A stretch of 64,000 nt of DNA, taken from assembly GCA_005406025.1 (NCBI GenBank), contig BGZK01001334.1, positions 105,075 through 169,074 on the forward strand. The letters are read 5' to 3'. The position numbers and the translations under genes were made by a program. Shown one piece after another: positions 11,481-23,975 of the stretch (position 1 is the first letter of the stretch; every line of letters starts with the position of its first letter). The DNA comes from Eumeta japonica. Its lineage: Eukaryota; Arthropoda; Insecta; Lepidoptera; Psychidae. The notes under the pieces were generated by a model. That model was not told the origin of the DNA. It saw only the letters and a program-made list of their open reading frames with translations, and made no database searches.

Positions 11481-12699
11481 GATAGTAGGATATGTAATAC
11501 TGAGACTTGAAAGATTTCTAAAATTCAATGTTTTGAATAAGCCGCTAAGTGGTCCCAATGAAATATTTCGAATCAAGCAAATGATTGATTTTTAAAACTA
11601 CAACAATCTTTATTTCCAGAGATTAAGTACCGCAAAAGTGCGACTTTTTAAATGGGGTATAATTTTTAAGCAAAGTTTTACTAACGTAGATTCTGAATTA
11701 TGGATGCTATTGTTCCTTTATTGAATTAAGTATCTGCATAATGGCCTTAGGTATACGCGATATGTCAAATTCGTTCCTTAGATCATGGCGTTTAGGATCT
11801 TGCGCAGTTAATTTACATCGAAATTTATGAATCTCCTATTACCATGTACGGATCTTTAAACTTTGTGTTGCAAATTTTTTTTTTATATTGCTCCTCGGAA
11901 CGGAACGCTCATTTTACGGAAGGGTGATTACAATCTTGACCGGTTTTTCTTTTTAAACACTATTGATAGTGCAGAATTGAAGTAGATCTTAAGAAATCTG
12001 ATGAAAAAGCGTCTTTTTTTGCATCAAAACGGTGTGATATATAAAATGAAATAATAAAAAAAACATAACGAAATTAAGAATACATTCAGAATTCGCTTTG
12101 TTTTTAATACGTCAATTCAAACGTATTTAAACACGAAGGGAATTTTGCAAAATCCATAACATAGATTGCTTTAAGGAAACTGCAAAGGTCGCTACGACAG
12201 CGGAACATCTCGGACCAGAGGTTTAAAGGAACATCAGTATAGGAAAAATAAGTTAATATATGAGCGGACAATTCTCATATTCGACGACGCACACAAGGCG
12301 GCACCCGCCGGCGCGGCAAGTGACGCACGGCGCGGTCACGGCGCGGCTGAGGGACCGTGATTAACCCGCGGACGATGGCGCCGGCGTCGTCGGCGCTGCT
12401 CTGACTCGACGTGTTCCGCGAATCGATAAATAGTTTAAAGTTAAAATCTAGAAGGAAACCGTCAATGCCTCTATCGGAGTGAGTCGTCTTCGGAACGCCT
12501 GAGAAGTGATATTTTGACTTCTAGCTTATAATAAGGTTTTTAAGAGGCGAACGAGTATCGAACTAACAGAGAGAGTAGATGATGACCGCAGCCCGTGAAC
12601 GTCCGTGAACATCCCTAGGAAAATCATTAGTGCGTTTTCCGACCTTTTAGGGAGAAATAGGTTTTCTCATGAAGATCCTTTGTGGTAGTTGATAGGAAA
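11481..12699. other. AT-rich non-coding DNA
   Basis: No gene is recognised. Poly-T runs and AT-rich DNA run up to the GC islet at 12,295-12,430. Confidence 0.5.
12295..12430. promoter_or_regulatory. GC islet
   Basis: GGCACCCGCCGGCGCGGCAA (from 12,299) and GCCGGCGTCGTCGGCG form a compact CpG-rich block. It is followed at once by AATCGATAAATAG near 12,421, which holds a CGATAA site. Confidence 0.33.
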
Positions 12700-12795
12700 T
12701 ACAACTGCATTTGCATACATGCAAAGATGTTGAGATCTGCGATGTCACCTATGTAGCTTTGTGAGAAATAGGCGTGAGTTTATAAACGAATGGGT
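12700..12795 (+). mobile_element. LINE (RTE-type) 3'-tail remnant
   Basis: GAAATAGGCGTGAGTTTATA at 12,764-12,783 is shared with the end of the RTE-type LINE at 20.5-21.2 kb (same string at 21,146-21,165). Only the tail is recognisable. Upstream coding sequence is not readable. Confidence 0.5.
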
Positions 12796-12907
12796 AGAAT
12801 ATGCAGGTCGAAAAGGGTAAAGCTAGATCTACGATGTAATTAACAAAACATTATAACTTCACCAAACAATACAAATAATAAAGCGTCTTTGTTTTATTTT
12901 GTTATTT

Positions 12908-13040
12908 ACTAGCGACCCGCCCCGGCTTCGCACGGCTAGCAGTAATTATTTCTAGAATGACTCCTGGTGGACGGATAGGAGCGATCACGCGACAGTTTTA
13001 ACAGATATCTATAGGTATATCGCCAAGCTCCTTCAAAAAA
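12908..13040 (-). mobile_element. Helitron-like 3' terminus (minus strand)
   Basis: Reading the plus strand, ACTAGCGACCCGCCCCGGCT starts at 12,908 and CTTCGCACGG follows. Its reverse complement ends ...GGGGCGGGTCGCTAGT, with a GC-rich hairpin-prone terminus ending CTAG before T. From family knowledge this is one of the most frequent lepidopteran non-autonomous Helitron tails. The internal part with ATCTATAGGTATATCGCCAA also fits. The distal (5') end is not located, and no helicase gene is present. Confidence 0.6.
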
Positions 13041-14499
13041 AAATTTTATGAAAAATATGACAAAATTATTATTTATTGTGTGGCAGGACTGTGCTATGGT
13101 TAAGTTGGCTGCAGCGTCTAAATGGGCCGGCTCTAATGGTGCAATAACACACTTCCATAAAATACAGGCGCGAAATAACCATTTCCGTTGTTGATTTTTG
13201 TCAATTAAGTGAGAGTTCTGATGGTCCACTCCCCCTTAATCGCTTCACGAGAGAAGGATAAAATGACACACGGCACAGAGGCACAAACAACTGGTCGAGA
13301 TCTAGATGAGCGTGCGAGTGTTTTGCAGTCAGGTGAACTAACATTATTTTTAGTAAATATCTACGTGAAAATGGTTTTAGTAAACTCTCATATATAGTAG
13401 TAGGTTACAAATGTAGAACCCCAGCTTATCTATCCAAACCTGAGTCGACTGTACTTTTTTATGATTGAGAAATATGACTTGTTTGTCGCAATCTAAAAAG
13501 GTTTAAATGACATTAAATCACTCTCTTGATTGAGTTCGAGATAATTCACTGTACTGCATACTCCCGTTTTATTTTAAAATACATTGGACGTTTAGAATTA
13601 CAAGAGAAAAAATATCACTAAGAATTATAAGTTGGTTATTATACTATTACACGAAATTGAATAATGATATATATATAGTAAAATTGTGGAACAAGTTTGA
13701 ACTGAAATACAATTTCAAAACTATATTTATCATAGTTTTATTAAGACTCATGGACGAAAAAATGAAAAGTACATAATTCTTGTTGTTTAATTTTCCTGTT
13801 TACAGTTTTCATATCAATATTCGCGCGATTTACAGTTCATTGGAATCAACACATCGAATGTGCGTTATGTATTTCTTTCCTTATTTAATAGTAGAATTGT
13901 ACTACATCGTCGCTGTAGTTAACGGAGAATTAATATTACGTCGTAACCACAAACAGGGGTGTCAAACTAGGCTGAGTGTGGCGGCGATAAAATCCCCGCT
14001 CTGGCGCGAGTGTCTACTTTTGTATCTACTTTTTCTGACACACGTATTTCTCCTTCGTAACTACCTTTACGGTTCAAAGCAAATAATAATTAATGATCCG
14101 ACGTACGCTCTAATAAAATACTATAATTTTCTCGCTACAAATTTTACGAAAGTTTCATTTTCCTAGTGTGCCTAAATGAAAAGCAGCTTAAGTGTGCCTC
14201 ATTGAGTGACGAGAGTGATTGCGTTTTTTTTGTAAATAAAAGCTTTGTTAAGTTAATTGATATAAAATTTTTAGAGACATAAATACTACGTAGATAAAAA
14301 CCAAACAGTACAGAATCGAGGCTTTATTTTAACAGAAGGTGAATAACGGTTTTGAGTCGAATAAAGTAAATCTCGTTATTGACAGAAGAAGAAAAAAGTT
14401 TTCATAAACAGAACTTATCATAATGAAATAGATCTATGCGTTCAGAAGATTAGAGTACGAGTCTGATGCAGTCTAAGGAAGAGAGTTTGGAACGTGATA

Positions 14500-14610
14500 G
14501 CGGAGACGCGGGGGAGTTGAGCTCGCGATAACGTCGCTGGGCGCGGGAACTTCGCGATCGCGCTTTCTTGCCCTACGACACACGGAAGGGCGGCGATATC
14601 GTTCTACTTG
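14500..14610. promoter_or_regulatory. GC islet with CGATAA
   Basis: GATAGCGG near 14,497, CGCGATAACG at 14,524-14,533 and GGCGATATCG near 14,592 lie in a CpG-rich block. Just downstream, at 14,626/14,627, a pyrimidine tract leads into CAG/GTAAAT. Confidence 0.37.
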
Positions 14611-15179
14611 GACTTTTCCTGTTCAGGTAAATTTTAAGGTTCAAATCTTATTTTTACGATTGTAAGTCGAGGCAGAGTCGGCCAAATATTCACCTAGAAA
14701 CCATGTTGGTGTATGGTAGTTAGAATAATTATTCTTATGCCCCGGAGGAAACGACACTTTTAAATAGCCGAAGCCCTTTTCCTAGCAGCAGTTCAAAAAT
14801 TGTTGTAGACGTGATGGACTGTTCTATTCCAGATGATGATGTTCAATTTCAGATCTAAAATAAGGTCTATAGTCAATATACATCCAATTAGGTGTTGCTA
14901 AACTATGTGACATATGTGACACTCAAAACGAATGACTGGTAGATTGGAACGCATATAGTGTAAAAACAGTTAGTACAGGTCGGCTACAATGTCGGCAACA
15001 AAAGATTAAATTTATTTCCTATTTTTTTTTTAAATTTACAAGATAAATTAAAATTTGTGTCCTTTTGAAAACATGATGTTCGTGCAGCATCCGCACCTGT
15101 CACGGAAATCGAATCAGCATTCTTCTAGTTTTCTTCTTCGTTTCAATAACTAGAAATGCAAAAGCTAACAGACGCATCT

Positions 15180-15490
15180 CGGCTCATCCCGACTTTATCG
15201 CGGGCGACGCGCGTCAGCCGATATCGACCCGTCCGCTTTTATTTATTTTAGGATACGTGAACGTAATCTGTACGAGAGCGGAGTGGCGCGAGTAATTAAT
15301 GCTCGTTCGGGGCCCTTTATCAGTTCTCGAAACGCGGCGCGGCCATTATGCGAGGCGACGTATAAATAAGGTGAGGCGGAGGCCGGCGGCGGCCCGGCCG
15401 TGGGCGCGGCCCGTCGCGTGCGCGCGACGGGCGACGGCCGTCGACGGTCACTTCGACCGTGCATCATTGAAACGGTATTATCGAGCTGCA
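15180..15490. promoter_or_regulatory. GC islet with several GATA-type sites
   Basis: TTATCGCGGG at 15,195-15,204, CCGATATCG near 15,219 and TTATCAG at 15,317-15,323 sit in a 300-bp GC-rich region. The region is dense in GGCGG and CGCGC to about 15,440. It is open on both strands because of GC content. Confidence 0.38.
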
Positions 15491-16799
15491 AACGTGACCC
15501 GTCTATTTAAAAGAGTGATAGTACACCGGGATACGACAGTTTTATTGTTCGAGATTTGTCAATTAACTTAGTCAATTAAATTATAAGAAAGTAATATAAC
15601 TTATTACAGTGTTTCACTATTTCATACACTCCGTTTCGGCCACCGAGTGAATACAGTTGTGTTGATTCAACATCATAGCCCGTCTTTCTATCTGTTAGTC
15701 AAAAATTTTATGTATAAGATTTTGTAAACAGATACTTGACACAAGACGTTTTACGATATAAAACCTCATTTATATAATGATTTTAAAACTTAGAAATATG
15801 TATGTTTCATTTATAAGTATCTACTTTCCTATATATGTTAAAAAAGGATTATTCTGTTCGAAATAAAATATTATTGATTCAACAATATCCTGATTTCGAT
15901 ATTAGGAAAGCAATTATTAGGTTGGATATTAATATAAATTTCTTGAAAATGATTTAGTTTAAGAAAGTATATTTTATTCGTTCAAAAAATAGTTATAGTT
16001 GAATAAAAAACATAACATTTTTTTTAATTAAATGTGCGACATTATTACATAGATCGTATACATTCTTAATTTTAAAATATTGACGTCTTGAACCGAACAT
16101 GGAAAATACATTTGAAAAATATGGATAGGATGAAAAATATAAGCAGCAATTGCTTACCAAAGACATACATGTCCCAAAATGTCATCGCAAAGTTTTTGAC
16201 GGTTTGAAAGACGCTTCAGCATTACAACCGAGATGTAGATAGAACACTTCACGTCCATAAACATACGTTCTTCTAAGGATTCTTGAGTTGTCAAAGAATT
16301 CACCACTCCATGTGGTCTATTGGCTGTCAATAGGAGCAATTTGAGGGCTGTTAGAATATCTTCCCACCATGAGCTGATCAATGGCTGAATACAGAATTAG
16401 AAAAGTCAAAGTCGGGATGAATATACGATTAACATGAATGGCCTGCCCTACAACATGTTTAAGAGAAATTTTCTAAGTAAATTTTACCGTATAGCTAAAC
16501 TCTCAAGGAGTGCTTCATATCGTCATAAACTGTTATGCAGTGGTTCATATTAGTGAGATATCATACTGATATTTATATACCTAAACATTATTTTATGCTA
16601 AAATTTTTTTCTCAAAATTTTATGTTTTTATCTCGAAACGTTAAAAGCTTACAAGAATGGACGGGGGAGTATCAAAAGCTCGTTGCTGTACCAAAATGAC
16701 TTGAAATTATTGGATGACGACGAAAATCGATTATGCATAGCTTCCTGAATTCATAGAGAACTTCCGATTTTTCATCATAAAGGATTTACGAGCGAATAT

Positions 16800-17110
16800 C
16801 GGTTTTCGAGAAAGGTTACGGGGGCCCGCTCGCCGCGGGGCGCGCGCGCGGGCGGCGGGCGGGGGGTCGGCCGTGTGACAATGGCCGGAGGAAGCGTCCG
16901 TCGGTAACGGCGTCGTTAGGAGCGCTAACGGCCGCTATCGGCGCCGGGGCCACCTGCGCCCGCCCAGCGCCTTAATGCATCCGCCCGCCCTGCACTTATT
17001 TATTCGGACGCTCCGCGATATGTTTCCGCGGGCGCGATCCTTATCGGGCACATCGAGGGTTCCGCAGCGCGCCCGCGACACCTAACGATCCCTCGATGGC
17101 CTCGCTAATT
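16800..17110. promoter_or_regulatory. Large GC islet with TATCG/TTATCG sites
   Basis: This is the most GC-dense block on the left half (GCGCGCGCGGGCGGCGGGCG near 16,841). It contains CTATCGGCG near 16,934, CCGCGATATG near 17,012 and TTATCGGG at 17,041-17,048. Sharp edges give way to AT-rich DNA. Confidence 0.4.
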
Positions 17111-19924
17111 TCGCTAATCTTGGACGAGATCTTAAAATGAGTTTGTACAACGCCCGATTGCAGAAACCCCGCAGTACGGTGACACCGTTATATTTCGAAG
17201 TCCACACCGCGACACGGTTACATTTTTAATGTCACCGAGTCCTTATAAACAAGACTATTATATATATGATGATAATTAACAGAACTTTCAGCTAACGTTT
17301 TAGTGTAAAACAATTTCAAATAATACGATAGTTTCCCTCGCTCACGCGAATATCTGCATTTTGAACGTGGTCAAACACAAAACAAACTCTTGTATCGGTC
17401 GAGAATTCTCCAGCGAAATGAGAACTCTCCAATCCAGGTCGTTAACTAATACGTCGACTTGGGATAGACCGTCCGATTACACACATCTAACTCCGATAAT
17501 GAGAGCGCACGAAGGATTAAGCATGACTGGGCTGACTTGGGAAAATTACGTGATGTTTCGAGTCCAACATACTTCAGTGCCCAAGGACTGAAAGTTTCTG
17601 AGTAGCACGCATTAGCTATGATAATATACGGATGTCAGATGTGATCTCACACTTGTCCCATAAACAATATCAGAATCATTAAACTGGTAATGGAAAGATC
17701 TATTCTATTTTCTACGATATAAAATCTGAAACAAGAAATCCATAGAAGGAACAAAGTGAGAGTAATGTTTATTTATTATATTTAAGTTCTAAGAAAGTCC
17801 ATCAAAATTCAGGGTATAAATAAAAAATGGATATCTTTACCAAATCATGTCAGAAAATCCAATATCGGCAGGTCTGTAAACAATTCAGTTTTTATTTTGC
17901 ACACACCCTTTCTCTTAAAAAAACGCAAATGTAACAAGGCATATCCAAACAATTTTACAAAACTTTCCATGTGCCCGTAAATAGTTTTAAATAATGATAT
18001 CAATAGACATGTTTTATCTTAATTAAACTAGTACATCGTTCATTTTAGGATTTATTTTCCTATTAAATGGCAGTTTATTAATTTTACAAGTTCAGTATAT
18101 ATAATAAATAAAGTAATAATAAACAATAAAAATAATTTCAAAAACACCCCCCGCAGATAAACGCCGCAATATCACGGAGTCATTACTCGCTGCATCGTCT
18201 TTTAGTTGTGAGCTTCATTGCTATCGCTGGTTATTTATTGGCCGACCTTCTAGAAGTGTTTAATGTCTGCAGCAATGCACTACGCCATCCGGATAAGCTC
18301 GTAAAACTATGATTTAAACCTTATTGTTACAGCTGAAATTCGGTACAGAGTCGCTTCGGGGCGGTCTCATTGCTCGGAGGACACAATTCTGCTGATTTAT
18401 TTGTCTATGGTTGGGAGTTGTTTGGATTATGTTGCCATAAAGCTGGATATGCTATAATTCCGATAGATGTCGCATTCCAGATATTTTTTGATCAACAGTA
18501 ATGTGGTATATTTTTTAAATATTTCAATGAAAAATAGAGTGATTGGGCGATTTGTTTGAGTTCTGACATAAGCGAGACATAAACAATTGATTGCAAAGAA
18601 TCAACGGGAGACCAATTTATAAAATTTAAAACATGTACTACATAATTATATGTGAATACTTATTATTTCTAGAAGTGATTACGATATAGAGATAATCTAT
18701 ATATACCCAGGATTTGCTACAAAAATGATTTGGATTGAGATGTAGTCCAAGCCGGTCGATATATCATGCCGATGTTGTAAAGGCGAACGTTTGTATATTT
18801 ACTCACCTTTTTTTCAACATGCTGTAGCATGATTTAATTTAGCATTAACAATAGTTAATGTAATATAATTGAGTAGTATTGAAATGCATTAATAAAATGT
18901 AATGTAAGGAGTAGCAGCGGCCTAGTGAACGAGACCGTCGCACCGCAACTAGAGGGAATCGTGTCTCCGAGAGCATGTTACTCTGTCGGTGTCGCACGTT
19001 GTAACTTCAGTAGTGATAGCACTCTTTAACAGCCTCCGGCCCGCCCCGGGCCACCGCGGAGGCTTAAGGTCTCAAGCTGCTCAACCTGAAATGACTGTGG
19101 GACAGTACGCCCCGGCGGTAGGGGGACTGAAATCTGAAACGAAACGTTGGGCGTACCGGGAACGAGAACGGGACCGAGGCTGACGTAAGGGGTTGGACTT
19201 AAAGCAGGAGCGATGCGAGATTAGCGGATGAGACATCGATATAAAAGTTGAGATTGAGGGCTCCGTTCTGTGTCCACCCGTGCGAATCCGTAACGCGTCG
19301 CTAGTGCTATAGTTACGGCCAAAGGGACATAATAAACACATCACACTCGATAAACGAATATGTATTAAATTTAATAACTGACGTATGTACGGATACAGTC
19401 TGGACCCGTGTAAGCCCGCAATTCCTAAAAGAAATGTTAAATAGATTTTGATGAGCAAAATGCTAGAGCATACTGCAAAAGATCCTTTTTTAATTTTTGT
19501 CATTTTAACATGTAGGTGTCCATTTAGGTAACGAAGAAGTGGATAAGTCAATTTACTTCGTACTATTCACGAATTTAGCTCGCTGTTTATCCATAAACTC
19601 TTTCATTTACAAAAAAAAAAACATGTTATTTATCTATGGAAAAAAAATGTTAGAATTATTAATTGATATAATCGAAATTTAACGATAATTTAAATTTATT
19701 TAATAAATAATCTTTTATTATTTCCTTTCGCCAAAAGTTTCACAAAATTAATCGAAGGAAGTAACATCATTCACTTTCGCGTATAACCGAAAGTGACGTT
19801 GTATGCCTATCGGGTAGTTCGACGTAGACTATTTGTATAAACTTTTCAACTCGGTCAAGTCGAACGTCGCCGTCGCCCAACTTCGTATTACGCATCACCA
19901 AAGGCCAAGAAGGATCCAAGGTCT

Positions 19925-20130
19925 CGCGGGATGCGGCAGCCGAAGAACACGATTATGGAGCGGCCGAGGCGGCGGGGCGGGCCGGCGGCCGGCAGGGCGG
20001 GCAGATTTCAATTATCGGTCGGGACGATGTTATCAGGGCGGCGGGGCGCGCGGGGCGGGCGGGCGGAAGGCCGCGCTCGCACCTCCGCATTGTGGGGACA
20101 CAACCTCCGCTCTCGGCCTTATCTGGCGCG
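19925..20130. promoter_or_regulatory. GC islet with three TTATC sites
   Basis: TTATCGG at 20,012, TTATCAGG at 20,030 and TTATCTGG at 20,119 all lie on the same strand within a very GC-rich block of GGCGGGGCGG units. Three same-orientation GATA-type sites in about 110 bp of roughly 75 percent GC DNA is well above chance by eye. Confidence 0.42.
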
Positions 20131-20499
20131 CTATCCACTATAAAATGTATTCTCATATTTAGATGCCGCTGCGGACGTACCGCAGCAACGATCTGCGAAT
20201 AGCTTATTACGGGGAAACGAAACGTTGAATGGTGTCGCTTAATATTCGTAGATAGAAGGGCTTTGGTTAACGAAAAAACGAGCTTAGAGACGAGGAAAAC
20301 TTCTATTACATATAACGTAATTTATTTATTTTTTATTTCAAGATGGGAAATATTTATTTTATTCTACAATAATATGTAATTTAGACTGAGAATGAATGAG
20401 TCGCCTGTCAAATGATTACTGTAAACCGACGACCACGCAACTCTAGTGCCGTTCGGCGTGCGAGGTGAAGGCGATGGTAACTAAAATGGTACTGTTAAT

Positions 20500-21190
20500 C
20501 AAACAGGTATGGAAGTAAACATCAACAAGACTAAGATCATGGTGTTTGAAACAAGCGACAGTATGGCGATATCCGTATAGAAAGTGAGAGACTCATTCAT
20601 AAGTGAAGAGTTTGCGTACTTGGGTAGTCTGTTTGCAAATGATGGTAAACATGATAGACATATCGGAAGGAGAACGATTGCGGGAAACAATAGGGTTCGG
20701 GTCCGCACACTTATGTAAATTAGTGAAAGTCGCGTATGGTACAGAGAAAATTAAGAATCAATGCGGCGGAGATGCGATCTGTGCGTTATGTGTGTGTGGA
20801 GTGTCTTTGGAAGACAGATGTAGAAACAGTGACGTCAAAGTCCGTTCTCACCTGAAAGAAGATATATTGTGACTAGAGAATAAAAGGGTATGTACAGTGG
20901 TTTGGCCATGTGGAAAGGATGAATGAAAATAGATTGAAAAAACAACTCTATAGAGAGAATACGCGTGACGGAAAGGTCGGTAGTGATCATCCTGTAAAAT
21001 CCTATGCAAATAAATTTAGTGGCGTACTAAAAAAGGCCAAATTTAAAGCGCCCGAAAGCAACAAGCTTGCGTGAAAAAATTGATGTATGTCAGTGGAGCA
21101 AGAGAGATGTACAAAGATCGTATCATGTCTCTGCCTACCCTTCTGGGAAATAGGCGTGAGTTTATATTATTGTTATCATATTATTAATAC
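20500..21190 (+). pseudogene. RTE-type LINE reverse transcriptase, 3' part (decayed)
   Basis: This is the 3' portion of a non-LTR retrotransposon. Reading across frames gives GMEVNINKTKIMVF from about 20,507, then an EFAYLGSLF block near 20,610, then WFGHVERMNENRL at 20,898-20,936. These correspond to the thumb and C-terminal region of RTE-like reverse transcriptases, where K-V-N-x-x-K-T-K-x-M-V-F, F-x-Y-L-G-S and W-F-G-H-V-x-R-M are family landmarks. At least one stop and several frame changes break it. The tail, with CTGCCTACCCTTCTGGGAAA from 21,131, is a typical lepidopteran RTE 3' end. The catalytic core is absent: the copy is 5'-truncated, as LINEs usually are. Confidence 0.85.
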
Positions 21191-22458
21191 ACAATTTATA
21201 ATGCTATGCAATTTATAGATCGCGCAGTTTGTCGGAACAGTAGTGCTTTTTTTTTAAATAAATAGGAACGGTAGTTTCGCTATGTCAAACACGATATCAT
21301 CAATGACACGAATTAAAAATTTATTATCAATGAAAGGAAGAAATATTATTGTGTATCTGAATTTTGTGAAATAATCAAAATTTTATTAAAAATAATACAT
21401 AAGCAACTGTCTTTGGATAATACAATTTCGTAAGCGCAATTCATATACACGTAGAACAACATATGGTAAATGTGTGTGTATGTGAGTTCACATATTTAAC
21501 AGTAAGCTTCATGAGGAAATAAATTCTGTCATAAGTAACGTATTCTATTGTCTTATATTTAACAAAAAAATATTGACAATCATGTCAACAGAATGGTAAC
21601 ATCGTATAAGATAATGGAATAGCAGCTTTTAGTATTTTATTAATATGAATTTATTAATGTTTAATTTATAGATATCGTAATATTTTATTTTTTAAGTTTT
21701 TCAAATTGAAGCTTAACCCCCTACAGAGACGCATTAACTTAAATGTGATTATTTAGATAATTATTCAAATCATATGCGATCACAGTATAGAAGTGTAAAA
21801 CATACGTTCTGTATATATGGAGAACCTTTGAAAATAGTGAGAGATTTATATATTCGACTCTTAGATAGTTTGGTCAAGAAAACTAGACAAATAAATCCTA
21901 GTGTTGGGTTTTTTTTTCTACATGATGTTGCAGATATATAAAACATAAACGTCAGTAGTAGTTAGTTTTTTCCGTTGCTTCGAGATTAAATTATCGTATT
22001 ATAAAGTATAAAACGACAACAGTTAGCCCAATACGAAGGCGAGCAAGTTTCAAGATTCAGAGCACTTATGCTAATAAGATGCACTTTTCAAGTGGGTGAG
22101 TGGCGAGCTAAAGCGATAAACAAGCAAATCGTGTTGAGATGCGAGTGGCGATCTGCGCACGCGCATTCATAATACACGATGCTTTTAACCAATATGTATA
22201 TCTTTGTTCAGTTGGAATGCTGTAAGGGCATTTGATGATAAGTTAAGAATTTGTTAAATAGATGTGTATTTTAATTGAGAATTTTGAATTAAGTGCACAG
22301 ATTTACATAAAAAAAAACAAATAAAATGTTTTTGCGAGATGCAATGTCCACAGATAAAGTCTAAAATTTTAATTCATTATATAACAATTATTAGATTTCC
22401 CTGGTTTTTCCATTAGAATGGAACTCAAAAAAAAATTGAAGTTTGAAAATTGATTTTT
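21191..22458. other. AT-rich non-coding DNA
   Basis: I see no gene or repeat boundary. Homopolymer runs are common. Confidence 0.55.
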
Positions 22459-22877
22459 GATGTGATAACGTCTTATAAATCGATGAATGTCGACTTCACG
22501 CTCGAGTAAGCATTACTCATTGTCACGTTCCGCCTAAGCCGAGCATACAAGCGAGAACGCGGAACAAGCGATAGAGAGGCATGATCGGCCTAAGCGTTCG
22601 TCTTGTGACGCATTTATCTCTCTCCACTCTATCGGCCGATGCGTCCGAGTAGAAGAGAGACAGCGGCCGCACACAACCTACACGTGAACTGTTTTGTCAA
22701 CTGTTTATAAAGAGAAGTGAAAAGTTAATGTGGCTTCCATTGTTTATTACACAATTTCAATTAACTCCTTTTTTGTATTATACAAAATAATGATAATTCA
22801 GTGATAATAATTCAATTCTTTCAATTCATAAAAGTATGCAATTTTTCATCAATGTTTTCTTAGGATGTTATCACATA
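22459..22877. mobile_element. MITE-like element with TGTGATAACGTC termini
   Basis: ATGTGATAACGTC at about 22,460-22,472 is inverted at 22,864-22,876 (GATGTTATCACAT), with one mismatch in the inner part. The 400-bp interior has a GC-rich segment (22,520-22,690, with CGCCTAAGCCGAGCATACAA) and AT-rich DNA toward the right end. No transposase is present. From family knowledge the GATAACGTCTTATAA end is frequent in lepidopteran genomes. The superfamily is not determined, and target duplications are not clear. Confidence 0.6.
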
Positions 22878-23975
22878 AAATTATCGCTCGTAAACCAACT
22901 TTACAGACAACCAATTTTTTTAGTTTTATTTTCCAACTAGTTCGTTTACATGCTTTAAATACATTTTAAAAATCACTGAGTGATTAGATATAGTGGCGAA
23001 AATTGACATAAGGCAAATAGCTCTTGCCTAGCTTGTTATATTGTTAAAAAATCAATTCATGACATTAAAAAAAATAAAGTCAATAACGAATTACTGAACA
23101 AAGCGCCCTCTTTAATTATGATTAAACATCTCTAGTATTGCATAAATAGTACGATATAATTTATTACGGTACGCTGGCGCTGTTAAACGTCAGACATCTT
23201 TTTTTTTGTCTTCATTTTGTCACACTGGTATAACACATGCAAAATTTCGTTTTGCATGCATTAAAAACATATTAGCATACAGACGCAATTTCAGATTTTG
23301 CCTAAATAAAGAAACCGACAAAATTAAATCGTTTCGTAATCTGAACGCTTTTGTGATTTTAAATAGCATTTTATAATTAATACGTATATACTTTATTACC
23401 GTTTTTAACAGTAATGGTGCTCTTGTCTTCGTAAGCACCACAATTTTGATAGTTTTATATTATTCGCGTTATTCTGTCGTGCAAGTAGTAAAAATGTTCA
23501 GTTACAGTTGTGAAATTTGTGACGGAAATGTTTGCTTACTATAATTAAACAATAGTGTAAACGCATTTGATCAGTTTTTTATACTGAAAAGTAACAAATT
23601 CTGCAAACCGGCCGGCCGTTACCAAACATAGAATTGACTCAAAAAATAGAAAACGTAAATAGAAAATTTAATAGTGAATATTTTGAAATGTTTAGTTGGG
23701 TTACTGTGTGCAAATATAAAAATAGATTGTTATATTTTACCTGTATTTTTATGCACAATTACGATATCGGTTTGGAATAACAGAGGATATGCATAATTTG
23801 ACAAATGCTGTTGAAAAACACGATCAGTCAAAAAAACAGAGTCGTGCTTAAAAAATAAATACTTTTGGTAAAACTCGCATCGAAACCAGTTAATGCATTT
23901 AATATAAATTAGAGATTCAGAAACTTCAAAAATAGATAATAATCGTAACAATTTTCCACGTTTTATTGATATAGT
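22878..23975. other. AT-rich DNA, possibly the non-coding left part of the hAT remnant
   Basis: No conserved coding sequence can be read in any frame. It lies just upstream of the hAT transposase remnant in its orientation and could hold that element's 5' region. No terminal inverted repeat was found. Confidence 0.4.

Larger units (their letters stand above)
13231..20499. other. Long gene-free stretch
   Basis: There is no convincing gene over 7 kb. The two largest open frames (13,780-14,166 plus, 128 codons; 19,081-19,551 minus, 156 codons) have no recognisable domain and change composition within the frame. GC islets are listed separately. GGGAACGAGAACGGGACC near 19,158 is a short hexamer-periodic tract like those at 5.3 kb. 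Much of 15.6-16.8 and 17.6-18.9 kb is AT-rich without structure. Confidence 0.55.

Noticed and set aside
13780..14166. 128-codon plus-strand ORF, hydrophobic
   Set aside because: Phe/Tyr/Leu-rich content is what AT-rich DNA gives in this frame. No family match by eye, and the composition shifts within the frame.
16154..16381. 75-codon minus-strand ORF starting MISSWWEDIL
   Set aside because: It reads smoothly and could be an old transposon fragment, but I could not match it to a family, so it is not listed as a feature.
19081..19551. 156-codon minus-strand ORF
   Set aside because: No recognisable domain. The Arg/Ser-rich part comes from a hexamer-periodic tract and the rest from moderate-GC DNA. 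No start context or neighbour supports it.
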